From Pachyseris speciosa (taxonomy: Eukaryota > Cnidaria > Anthozoa > Scleractinia > Pachyseridae), in assembly GCA_016490735.1 (NCBI GenBank), contig JAEMWC010001005.1:247202-311201 (forward strand): 64,000 nucleotides of DNA. Direction: 5' to 3'. The notes beneath the pieces were generated by a model. That model ran no database searches. It worked only from the letters and a program-made list of their open reading frames with translations, and was not told the origin of the DNA. Positions 56,204-64,000 of this stretch are shown here, in pieces; position 1 is the first letter of the stretch; each line of letters opens with the position of its first letter. The position numbers and the translations under genes are program-made.

Positions 56204-56740
56204 GAGCCCGGCCCCCTGGGCCTTGTTCGAGCCCGGCCCCCTGGGCCTTGTTCGAGCCCGGCCCCCTGGGCCTTGTTCGAGCCCGGCCCCCTGGGCCTTG
56301 TTCGAGCCCGGCCCCCTGGGCCTTGTTCGAGCCCGGCCCCCTGGGCCTTGTTCGAGCCCGGCCCCCTGGGCCTTGTTCGAGCCCGGCCCCCTGGGCCTTG
56401 TTCGAGCCCGGCCCCCTGGGCCTTGTTCGAGCCCGGCCCCCTGGGCCTTGTTCGAGCCCGGCCCCCTGGGCCTTGTTCGAGCCCGGCCCCCTGGGCCTTG
56501 TTCGAGCCCGGCCCCCTGGGCCTTGTTCGAGCCCGGCCCCCTGGGCCTTGTTCGAGCCCGGCCCCCTGGGCCTTGTTCGAGCCCGGCCCCCTGGGCCTTG
56601 TTCGAGCCCGGCCCCCTGGGCCTTGTTCGAGCCCGGCCCCCTGGGCCTTGTTCGAGCCCGGCCCCCTGGGCCTTGTTCGAGCCCGCCCCCTGGGCCTTGT
56701 TCGAGCCCGGCCCCCTGGGCCTTGTTCGAGCCCGGCCCCC
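56204..56740 (+). repeat. 25-bp GC-rich minisatellite, about 21.5 copies
   Basis: The unit is GAGCCCGGCCCCCTGG plus GCCTTGTTC. Twenty units are identical 25-mers, one at 56679 has lost one G, and the array ends with a 13-bp partial unit. GC content is far above the flanks. Since 25 is not a multiple of three, the frames rotate and long frames stay open on both strands (201-238 codons); these follow from a stop-free unit and are not evidence of a gene. Confidence 0.95.
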
Positions 56741-57110
56741 AGCCACAGAGGACGCCAGCACATCGACGACCTCAAGAATACTCGCAGTAAAACTTAATCA
56801 TACAGTTTTAATTTTTGTACTGTACACACAAACAGGAATTAATCAATCAGGTAAGCTTTAACCTCTTCTTTTTCTATACTTTCGATAGTTTTCGATCTCT
56901 AGTGCAATGTTAGCTGTAAGGTTGCCTGGCAAGGTTAAGTTTAATTAATCATTTCAAATAATAGTCTTGTGTAGGATGATGAGACTTGCCCAATGCAACT
57001 AAAGCCAGCTTAGCTTGAAGGCTTTAATTATGTTATGGGGAGAAAAATAATGTGATAAAATAGGATTGAAAACATAGCTATAGTTTAAAGTGCCTATGAA
57101 GTCAAAAATT
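56741..57110. other. No recognisable gene
   Basis: Sequence after the minisatellite; AT-rich, non-coding. Confidence 0.35.
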
Positions 57111-57375
57111 TCTTGTTCTAATATAATAATTTATCATTTTCTGATTCTTAATATTTAGCTTTTAGGCAATAAAACATTTACAGCGCGGAATAAATCGAAC
57201 CGAAAGTTTTAAATTTGGCGCCAAAAAGTGTCTCCATGTTGCGCGCGGCCAAAATATCGTATTACAAAGGTGTGACGTAGGAAATGCTTCAGAAGACACG
57301 AGTGTCGTGGCATTTCCTACGTCATCAGCATTGTTCTGAGCAAAGATTCGTTCCCAGTCCAAGGGACACGATTTA
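57090..57375. repeat. MITE-like region with inner hairpin
   Basis: It starts AAGTGCCTATGAAGTCAAAA and contains a hairpin at about 57270-57326 where GTGACGTAGGAAATGC pairs with GCATTTCCTACGTCA. The right terminus is not clear. Confidence 0.45.
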
Positions 57376-57379
57376 GTGA

Positions 57380-58070
57380 ATTTTGAGGTTCTTTGGAGAG
57401 CAAAAAAATCGGCTTAAGTTGATGTTGTCAAATTTCTTTTGTCAATTCGTAATCAAGACACAAGAAACTTCAAAAATTCGAAAGAAAATTTTTTACTTTA
57501 TAGACACTTTAAATTTTAACCTAGCTTTCCACCGGCGAAATGTTTACATTGTTTGTTTTCTGCTTTACTGAATTGGTTGTTTTTAGCTAATTTGGCAGGA
57601 GTTTTTGTGGCAGCCGCGTCAAGCCCGAGAAGTAGATTTTTTTTCATGTTTACAGGTTGTTACGTTGTCATTGGAAGTGGGTACTTGGATTGCTGTTTTT
57701 GTAAAGGTAAGCTCAAAATTATATGTTTTACTGTATTGAAATAACAATTTTTATAAAGCAAACAAGGCCTTCATGACGCGTTTTTATTAGAAGAAAGTTT
57801 CTCTTTGAATGAAAAGTAACATTTTCATGGCTTTCAATGCAAGGGGGGGAATTCTTAAAATTCCTGAAATCAACAAGCATATTTTTATTGCTCCTTTGGG
57901 ATGGACAATTCCCCCCAAAAAATCCTGGAAGCGGTGGTACCTAACAAAAAAATTCATGCAGAGGGGAAAGAATTCCTACAGACAAGTGGGCTTCCCAGAA
58001 AAAAAATTCAGGTGCCTAATTTTATTCCACCACCAGCCACGGTGCTTCTTATACTTGCGCAGCAAGTTGA
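57380..58070. other. No supported gene
   Basis: Frames at 57383-57744 and 57809-58144 have no domain features; the second overlaps the hammerhead motif and probably belongs to a retroelement 3' region. Confidence 0.35.
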
Positions 58071-58072
58071 CA

Positions 58073-58121
58073 CCATCACCTGATGAAGACCAGCAGTATA
58101 GCAGTCGAAACGTCGCGATCC
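58073..58121 (+). ncRNA. Hammerhead ribozyme-like motif with intact core
   Basis: CTGATGA at 58080 is followed by a stem II of GAC..GTC with inner pairs, then GAAACGTC ending at 58114. Upstream CCATCAC and downstream GCGATCC can form stem I with four pairs and one A-C mismatch. Stem III would be the self-complementary ACGU, so cleavage would need a dimer, as proposed for PLE ribozymes. Probably the 3' end of a PLE whose coding part is gone. Confidence 0.5.
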
Positions 58122-58984
58122 ACATCTTTGTGACTCAATCGTGAGACAAAAGATTAAGTCAGCTATCATTTGAAACCACAATGGCGAGCACCTTTCATAA
58201 TATTGATCAGGAATGTTTTGGTGAAATATAATTTTAAAAAATGGTTAATGCATTTTTTACCACAATTGCTGGTAATTTTGCAATCTGATTGGCAAATTTG
58301 CCATTGTCGATAAGAGTCTAGACACTGCTGGAAGGTACTGTGGAAGACATCTTTCCAAAACAGTACTTTTTTCATATTTTTTCTTTATTTCAATGCCGTC
58401 CACAACAAATTTTGACACTTGCTCCCACTTTCTTATGTGTACTCTGAAAATCTGGTGATGCTGTGGTTTAATAGTATTTAAGATTTATAGACCTCCACAT
58501 GTTATATTGTTTTGTTCACTATGTGAGCCACAATGCTCATGCGGTTTTGATGATTAATAATGGTAATAGGACTACATGGAGACCAATTTGGTTTGTGATC
58601 ATACGAGTAAACACAATTGCTGGGGGAGTCAGATTTGCTAACTCATTAGTATGATCACAATACAGTAAATAAGGCAACAAAAGGGACAATAATTATTATT
58701 TGTCCCCTTATTTTACCGTACATTTAGATAAAATTGTTAGAGATCAGTCCTTTATGTATTGTTGTTGTTCTTTTGACAGCAATTAAGAGTTTTGCTATTC
58801 TTTAGGTCAAAAAAGATGGGAAGACGTCACATCCTCTGTAAAAAGGAAAGAGAGGCAGGCACGAAACTCTGAAAATTACAGCAATGGAAATTTGCCAGAT
58901 GATGAGGTACAAGATAATTGACTTTATTTTTATATACAGGGATCAAAGACTGGAAGGTCTGTGATAAATAATTCCACTGAGGGG

Positions 58985-59580
58985 ATTGTCAATCCTCTTG
59001 GGTTATTTCCATGATTAAATGCAACATTTGCAAGTTAGAGTATGTTGGAAAGAAGAAGACAGCTTTTAACATTCATCTTAACAATCACAGAAACCACATT
59101 AAAAGAGCAGTGAGTAGCTGTGATCTCACCAAGCATTTTCTTCAGAACACTAGAACTCGTAACTTTGACAATCACATAACCTACAATAACAAACATCTAA
59201 CATTAAAATGAGATGAAATGGCCATTGAACAGAAAAGGGAAGTACTTCAAACATAGGAAATATTCTGACAAAGAAGGATAAATACTTTACAGTCAAATGG
59301 ACTGAATAAAGAGTAGGCTAGCATTTGGCAGACCCCCAAAAAAACTTTGTTAAGTATTATGTACAATAATAATGTTTTAAAACATAAGTTATAAAGGTCA
59401 CTCCACTCAAGGCCTCAGAATATTTGACATGCTTTACAAGAAAACTATTTTCATGTGATGTTGGCAACTAATTGCTATATCACTACAAATAGCACTTATC
59501 AAATGTAATCAAATCAGAAAGCCCTGATAAAGGCAGAGGCCAAAACACATTGGGTTAATAAAATAAAGCATATGATAGTG
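58985..59580 (+). pseudogene. PLE GIY-YIG fragment with decayed hammerhead-like end
   Basis: The frame 59011-59211 starts MIKCNICKLEYVGKKKTAFN and continues HLNNHRNHIKRA, the Cys-x2-Cys and YVG part of a PLE nuclease from a different family than the copies at 1-1660. About 310 bp downstream, at 59524, CTGATAAAGGCAGAGGCC and AAAACACATTGG look like a hammerhead motif with CpG decay (CGAAACG to CAAAACA). It lies in an intron of the Myb-like gene. Confidence 0.6.
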
Positions 59581-60898
59581 GATGTATCATGTATATGGGA
59601 TGATACTAGATCAACAGCTGATTCACAGGGGAGCAAGAGCAAACAATAGGTTATATATACATATCTTTAATGTGGGGAGGGAGGAGGGAGGGGGGGTGCA
59701 TTTTTCTGATGTCAACAGAAAGCAACTTTTGTCTTTAATATAACAGGAAAGCAACGAAATGTTGTCATACCCTGTGGCCCCAGCAATGGACAGCATGAGC
59801 TCTCCGGAACGAGAAGTGGCAGATGTCCTTGGGCCACAAGTGTTCCTTGGTATAAGGGGAGGAACCGACACAAATTGTAAAGATGATATTGAATTGCTTC
59901 AATTTTACCCAGCCAAGCTGTGTTGTGTTTGCAATAAAACAGAGCAATTGAAAAAGAAAAGCCCTTGAACCAAAACAAGACAAAACAAATTGAAAGGAGT
60001 ATTTTTAGGACATGGATGATGGTAGGCTAATCTTCCCTTGCACTGCTTTTCCAAGCTAGTCCTTCAGTAATTATTATTTATATCCTGTACCGGTACATTT
60101 TTTACATGGCAATGGTGTGTTTGTGTGCATTTATGGTCATGTATCAGTGGGATCCCTCAGTCATTTCTTTGTTATTGCATGTATTTTTAGACACACTATG
60201 GAAGAAAGATGAAGAGAAGTTTCAGTTATTCAGGATGATCTAGTCAGAGTTTGAGTAGGCCCTAATTATATGGATATCAGCATGCAAAATAAGTTTTTTT
60301 TGCAAACTGAGTTTAAGATCTGATTCTTGATTAATCATTAGTAAAGAGCTGAGTAATTACCCTGTGGTCAAAGGAAGAAATTCAGTATACTGAGTCCTTG
60401 TTGACCACGTTCAACCTGATCATAAATTCTCATTTTAATAACTATTCACTTTTTTGCCCTTTATTGTTAACTGAACATTTTTTTCTCCTTTTCCATACTT
60501 TTTAGGGAGAACAGAGTAGCAGTTCAGTGGTGCTGAATTTCAATTTTGAGACCAGCCAGCAGCTTCAACTGTTAGTTTAAAGGTATTTGTTTTGTTCTTT
60601 TTTTTTTAAATTTCAGTTTAGTTAACTAACACTGCCAAATGCCTTGTAATTCTTTTTGTAGTGTACATAGTTGGATATAGCCACTTTTGATCTATATTGG
60701 AAAAATTTTATTTTCTAGTCAAATCGGAAGTTCAGGAAGTTGAAGAGGATGAAATTGTGGAGGTGAAGGAAGGGACGAACAAAAGACGTTGAAGAAAGAC
60801 CCTTGCAGATGCTCAGTTGGAGGTTGGTTCTTTGGTTTACTAATAAGTCATGCAAGTGTTTTCTTTATGAATTCCAGTCAAATGTGTTCATCTGCACA

Positions 60899-61287
60899 GA
60901 GTCCTAAAGTGTGACGTCACAAATATTTCAATTTTTGAAATTATGGGATTTGTTGAGATTTTCAGAAAGAGCAAGATGAGAAATGCTAACTTGCCAAAAA
61001 TCAGTGTGTAAAGGCTCTAAGATGTTTGCACTGTTATGCTCTGCTGACTCCATACAAATCCTTCTAAATTTGACTTTGTTCATAATGTTATGAACCAAGT
61101 CAAATTTAGAAGGATTGTATGGAGTCAGCAGAGCATAACAGTGCTTTTATCTCACAGTCTCTCAAACTGCAAGACAATGCCAATTTTTGGCAAGTTGGCC
61201 TTTCATATCATGTTCTTTACGAGTGTCCGAACAAATCCCGTAATTTCACAAATTTAGTTTTTGTGACGTCAACACTTTAGGACTCTA
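60899..61287. mobile_element. Long hairpin MITE with CRE-like ends
   Basis: GAGTCCTAAAGTGTGACGTCA starts the left arm and TTTGTGACGTCAACAC..TTTAGGACTC ends the right. Arms of about 190 bp meet at about 61085, with a near-perfect inner part (ATGCTCTGCTGACTCCATAC and its complement). Each end carries TGACGTCA or TGACGTCAA. It interrupts the intron between pieces four and five of the Myb-like gene. Confidence 0.8.
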
Positions 61288-61839
61288 CTACCTACACTGT
61301 CATATCATTAATTTATTTTTTCAACTGATTTCAGTATTTTGAGGTGCTGACCAAGTACCATAAAATGGATGGAAAAGATGAAATTAGAAATGGAAATTAT
61401 AACCAAAAAGCACAAAGGTAATTTTCCATTGCTTTGTAAAGATTCTTCACTGATCTCTTCCCAAAATTACAACCAGTTGCATGCAAACATTATTGAAAAA
61501 ATCCTGTCTTGGATTTAGATCCCTTCTTAGATCGCTTAAATTTGGTCACTTGTTCTTCCATTCTTTTGACATTTACATAAGCCTTGCCTATGGAATAATC
61601 ATATTTTTGTTTTCTTTCCTCAGAACAGACTTTTGATGAGGAAAACAGTGGTGTTTGTGTGTTTTATATTCTTCCTTGTTCATTAATGGTATATTGTAAC
61701 AAAATGTAAATAAAACTACACTAACTTCTATTTAAAAAATCGGATGGATTCTTATCGACAATGGCAATTAAGCCAATTAGATTGGAAGATTAGTGGCAAT
61801 TATGGTAAAATAAATTTAAAAATATCATACTTATATGCA

Positions 61840-62130
61840 GTATGTTGTAGTGGCAACATTTTTTCATCGTGACAGTGCTGCACTGGATGACTGAAGTAGA
61901 ATCAAACATTGGTTCTTGACATAAGTTGTGAGAAGTCTGAACATGGAGTCACAGTCAAACTAAAGCAAATGTGGCAATAGAATACATTATACAAAAATGT
62001 GTTTGTGTACAGCAGAAATACATTAATTTTATTGATATCAAATTCATGAGATATCTTAATAAACTTAAATCATGCACTGCATTATTTACAGTTCAGAAAT
62101 GAAACCTTTTCTATATAGACATTCCACTTA
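61840..62130. other. No recognisable feature
   Basis: Short AT-rich spacer. Confidence 0.35.
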
Positions 62131-62575
62131 AGTTGGCTCAAAATAGTTTCATTATTTTTAAAAACCAACTCTTTGATGGGTTGAAACTCCTACAATTGTT
62201 CGTTTTTCCTTGAGCATGGGATTCAGAGCCACTTTAAATTATCAAAAAACTAAGGTGGTTCTGAACCCTATGTACTGATATTTTTGAAAAATTTGCAGAA
62301 AGATGAATATCCATACACAGATTGCAATTCAATAACAAAAGTGGGAGTCATCCAAATTGTTTTTGAGTTACAGGCACATAAAGCCAAAATTAAGGGTGTT
62401 TCTAAAAGGCTGTACTGTTGCTATGGTAACCTTATGTCAAAACAACTTGTTGAGAAATAATTGGGAAATTTTTTGATACCATGTGCAAGGAAAAACGAAC
62501 AATTGTAGGAGTGTCAACCCATCAAAGAGTTGGTGTTTAAAAATAATGAAACCATTTTGAACCACCTCATAGCAG
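62131..62575. mobile_element. MITE with about 95-bp inverted arms
   Basis: GTTTCATTATTTTTAAAAAC and TCCTACAATTGTTCGTTTTT in the left arm (62131-62213) are complemented at 62493-62575. The centre includes AAGGTGGTTCTGAACCC. Non-coding. Confidence 0.7.
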
Positions 62576-62579
62576 TTAC

Positions 62580-63430
62580 TGTGGTCAGATCAATCAGATA
62601 AATAACAATAAGTTTACTCATTTTTTAAAAGTAATCTGAATTAATATTTGAATTAAAGCAATTAAGGGATGTGAAGTGGTTCAACTTGAAAAAAATTTTT
62701 GTGGACCTTGCTCTGTCCCTACCACTTTACATTCACGGGTCTTCCAATCCATTGATGATAATTCCCATCCCTTTGCACTTTTGCTGAAGTTTCGAAACTC
62801 TATTGAAAATGAAAAAATTCTCAGTTACATGACTAAACTTTATACAATTTTTGCACTAGACCTTTCAACGGTTATTTGCTTCGGAATTATGAAAATACAT
62901 CTCTAATTAAATTTAGTCGCTTTTGTGGTGCTTGATTGATTACAATCGTGTAATGGCAGGAAACCCTCATTGTTTTCACCAACTTTAATTGCACCCAGAC
63001 CAGCTGTTAGCTGAGTGTTGTCAACTATACACATGTTCTGTAGTACCACTGTTGCGACAATAATGTTAAGGAGGTGAATCCGCTGAGCGAGGTACACGCG
63101 GGCCTAAAAAGTAATGAGGGGGCGAGGGAGGGAGCCTCTGCCAGATACCACGCCCAATATGGCCGTCATCCGGGGGAGGCATTTTTTAAAATGTCTATCC
63201 AAGTGGAGTGGTGAGCGTACTTTTCCCGTGTCGGTAAAAATGGCGGGTGGAGTGGGTGCACGCGAATCCTGATTTTTCGCTTGCATAATGTCGATGAATT
63301 GCTTACGAAAACGTACTTCAATGCTTGGAAATTGGGGAAAATTTATTGTCCTCGCGAATAATGTGTTTCAAAAAGGCCTTTTATTTTATCACGATGGGAT
63401 TGATCATCATTTTAGGATCCACTGCATACA
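62580..63430. other. No supported gene
   Basis: Frames of 60-76 codons lack features. GC content rises at about 63080-63260. Confidence 0.35.
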
Positions 63431-63542
63431 CGAGGATACTTCACAAATTAATGTGATCAAGTAAGCTGAAGCCACTCAAAAGGAACTAAGGCCACAAGGT
63501 AGCGGGCATAATTTACCCCTTAAATCTACCAAAGCAAAGATT

Positions 63543-63623
63543 GAGCCCAAGCATTAGCAGCCATGGACAGCTGTTTCAGCCTTGTTAGGCCTCATCAGCA
63601 TGGCATAGCTAATGCTCAGGCTC
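63543..63623 (-). ncRNA. Hammerhead ribozyme, unit 1 (type I, complete)
   Basis: On the minus strand: CUGAUGA (63598-63592), stem II GGCCU-AACA-AGGCU, GAAAC, then AGCUGUC, with predicted cleavage between 63566 and 63565. Stem I is 6 bp next to the core, then an internal loop (UAU opposite U), then 16 pairs between 63603-63623 and 63543-63560. Stem III is the palindrome ACAGCUGU, which cannot loop within one copy and so points to a dimeric ribozyme. Confidence 0.8.
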
Positions 63624-63814
63624 AAGTACCCACATATCAATAAAACAAGCAATGAAAACGTAAAGCTTGTGGGATGTGGCTGGAGTGACAAGGATACTTC
63701 ACAAATTAATGTGATCAAGTAAGCTGAAGCCACTCAAAAGGCACTAAGGCCACAAGGTAGCGGGCATTACCCCTTAAATCTACCAAAGCAAAGATTGAGC
63801 CCAAGCATTAGCAG

Positions 63815-63857
63815 CCATGGACAGCTGTTTCGGCCTTGTTAGGCCTCATCAGCATGG
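63815..63857 (-). ncRNA. Hammerhead ribozyme, unit 2 (stem I shortened)
   Basis: Same core with a fully paired stem II (GGCCU / AGGCC) and GAAACAGCUGUC; predicted cleavage between 63820 and 63819. Only about 5-6 bp of stem I remain because the copy ends at 63857. Confidence 0.75.
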
Positions 63858-63862
63858 CTGAT

Positions 63863-63922
63863 GAGCCTGAGCATTAGCTTATGCCATGCTTGATGAAGCC
63901 TAACAAAGGCCGAAACAGCTGT
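63863..63922 (+). other. Inverted retrozyme fragment with altered core
   Basis: GAGCCTGAGCATTAGC, then CUUGAUGA where CUGAUGA is expected, then AGCC..GGC and GAAACAGCUGU. The extra U in the core and loss of the cleavage-site C should inactivate it. Confidence 0.6.
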
Positions 63923-64000
63923 AAATTTGTAAACCACTGGAACGGAGCGCATTGGGGATCGAGTCCTTCACACTGAACATGTTACTTAATTTGAAGGAAT

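Larger units (their letters stand above)
58806..61740 (+). pseudogene. Myb/SANT-like DNA-binding protein gene, degenerate
   Basis: Splice-bounded pieces on the plus strand: 58806-58906, 59747-59876, 60506-60590, 60719-60822, 61335-61417 and a last piece from 61624. The first reads QKRWEDVTSSVKRKERQAR, the end of a Myb/SANT-like domain of the NAIF1 / Harbinger-associated type. The second gives LSYPVAPAMDSMSSPEREV and IRGGTDTN, a linker typical of these proteins. The fifth gives YFEVLTKYHKMDG, a C-terminal helix. Problems: phases between the second and third pieces do not fit, and the fourth has an in-frame TGA (NKRR*RKTLADAQLE). AATAAA at about 61709 may end the transcript. The N-terminal half of the domain was not found. 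Confidence 0.45.
58230..61835. repeat. Inverted repeat pair flanking the Myb-like gene
   Basis: The segment at about 58230-58325 (TTACCACAATTGC..TTGCCATTGTCGATAAGA) is the diverged reverse complement of 61745-61835 (TCTTATCGACAATGGC..GCAATTATGGTAAAA). Arms are about 90 bp. This could mark the ends of a Harbinger-type element carrying the Myb-like gene, or be two independent MITE copies. Confidence 0.45.
63433..63922 (-). mobile_element. Retrozyme: tandem hammerhead-ribozyme repeat
   Basis: A unit of 258 bp at 63433-63690 is repeated from 63691 to 63857, where the second copy is cut short. The period between ribozyme cleavage sites is 254 bp. A fragment of the same unit follows in opposite orientation at 63863-63922. 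The unit has no open frame. Read on the minus strand, each copy holds a hammerhead ribozyme. Animal retrozymes are small non-autonomous retroelements of tandem units whose transcripts self-cleave into monomers and are circularised, and they are thought to be moved by PLE machinery. The structure matches; expression is not shown by sequence. Confidence 0.8.

Noticed and set aside
56204..56740. CRISPR-like array
   Set aside because: Units are contiguous without spacers, and the genome is clearly eukaryotic.
56074..56861. Long overlapping frames (201-238 codons) on both strands as a Pro/Gly-rich protein gene
   Set aside because: They are by-products of a stop-free 25-bp repeat; flanking sequence gives no start context, splice sites or domain.
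57809..58144. 111-codon protein gene
   Set aside because: The frame runs through the hammerhead motif and has no recognisable features; more likely retroelement 3' sequence.

Overview
The window is nuclear DNA from an animal, most likely an anthozoan cnidarian such as a coral. The evidence is AT-rich sequence, genes split by long GT-AG introns, a TALE homeobox gene, an NME6-type kinase gene, and a dense load of Penelope-like (PLE), ISL2EU, Mutator-like, LINE, SINE and hairpin MITE sequences. The organism call is inference. There is no sign of operons, bacterial genes or CRISPR.

I could rebuild three host genes with consistent splice phases. (1) A TGIF-type homeobox gene on the + strand (8035-9197, two exons). 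(2) NME6, nucleoside diphosphate kinase 6, on the - strand (19538-32353, six exons, 180 aa, catalytic NxxHG motif intact). (3) A six-pass membrane protein of unknown family on the + strand (32956-51082, eight exons, 384 aa). NME6 and the membrane-protein gene are divergent, with about 600 bp between their start codons. A fourth gene contributes only its first two exons on the - strand (5507-5770) and seems to continue leftwards. A fifth, a Myb/SANT-like gene at 58806-61740, looks degenerate.

Layout: 1-1660, two inverted PLE 3' ends; 2860-5040, MITEs and a tRNA-derived SINE; 5507-5770, 5' end of the unknown gene; 8035-9197, TGIF; 9.7-19.5 kb, little recognisable apart from a GAAA microsatellite, a hammerhead-like motif and a palindromic MITE; 19.5-32.4 kb, NME6, whose introns hold a 3.6-kb fold-back transposon (23803-27407) and nested MITEs; 33-51 kb, the membrane-protein gene, whose first intron holds a 1.95-kb Mutator-like fold-back element and a 5.1-kb ISL2EU transposon with THAP/DDE and YqaJ/SWIM remnants; 51-57 kb, AGATCT-rich clusters, a 5'-truncated LINE and a 25-bp GC-rich minisatellite; 57-64 kb, MITEs, PLE and hammerhead remnants, the Myb-like gene and a terminal retrozyme.

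The strongest unusual signal is at 63433-63922. A 254-258-bp unit is tandemly repeated on the - strand, and each copy carries a hammerhead ribozyme core with a compensated stem I, a clean stem II and a self-complementary stem III. This is the architecture of an animal retrozyme, a small circular-RNA retroelement. Related hammerhead-like motifs, intact or decayed at CpG sites, recur across the window. Two otherwise unrelated DNA elements (23803-27407 and 33331-35282) share one design: long inverted arms capped by minisatellites and flanked by target-site duplications.
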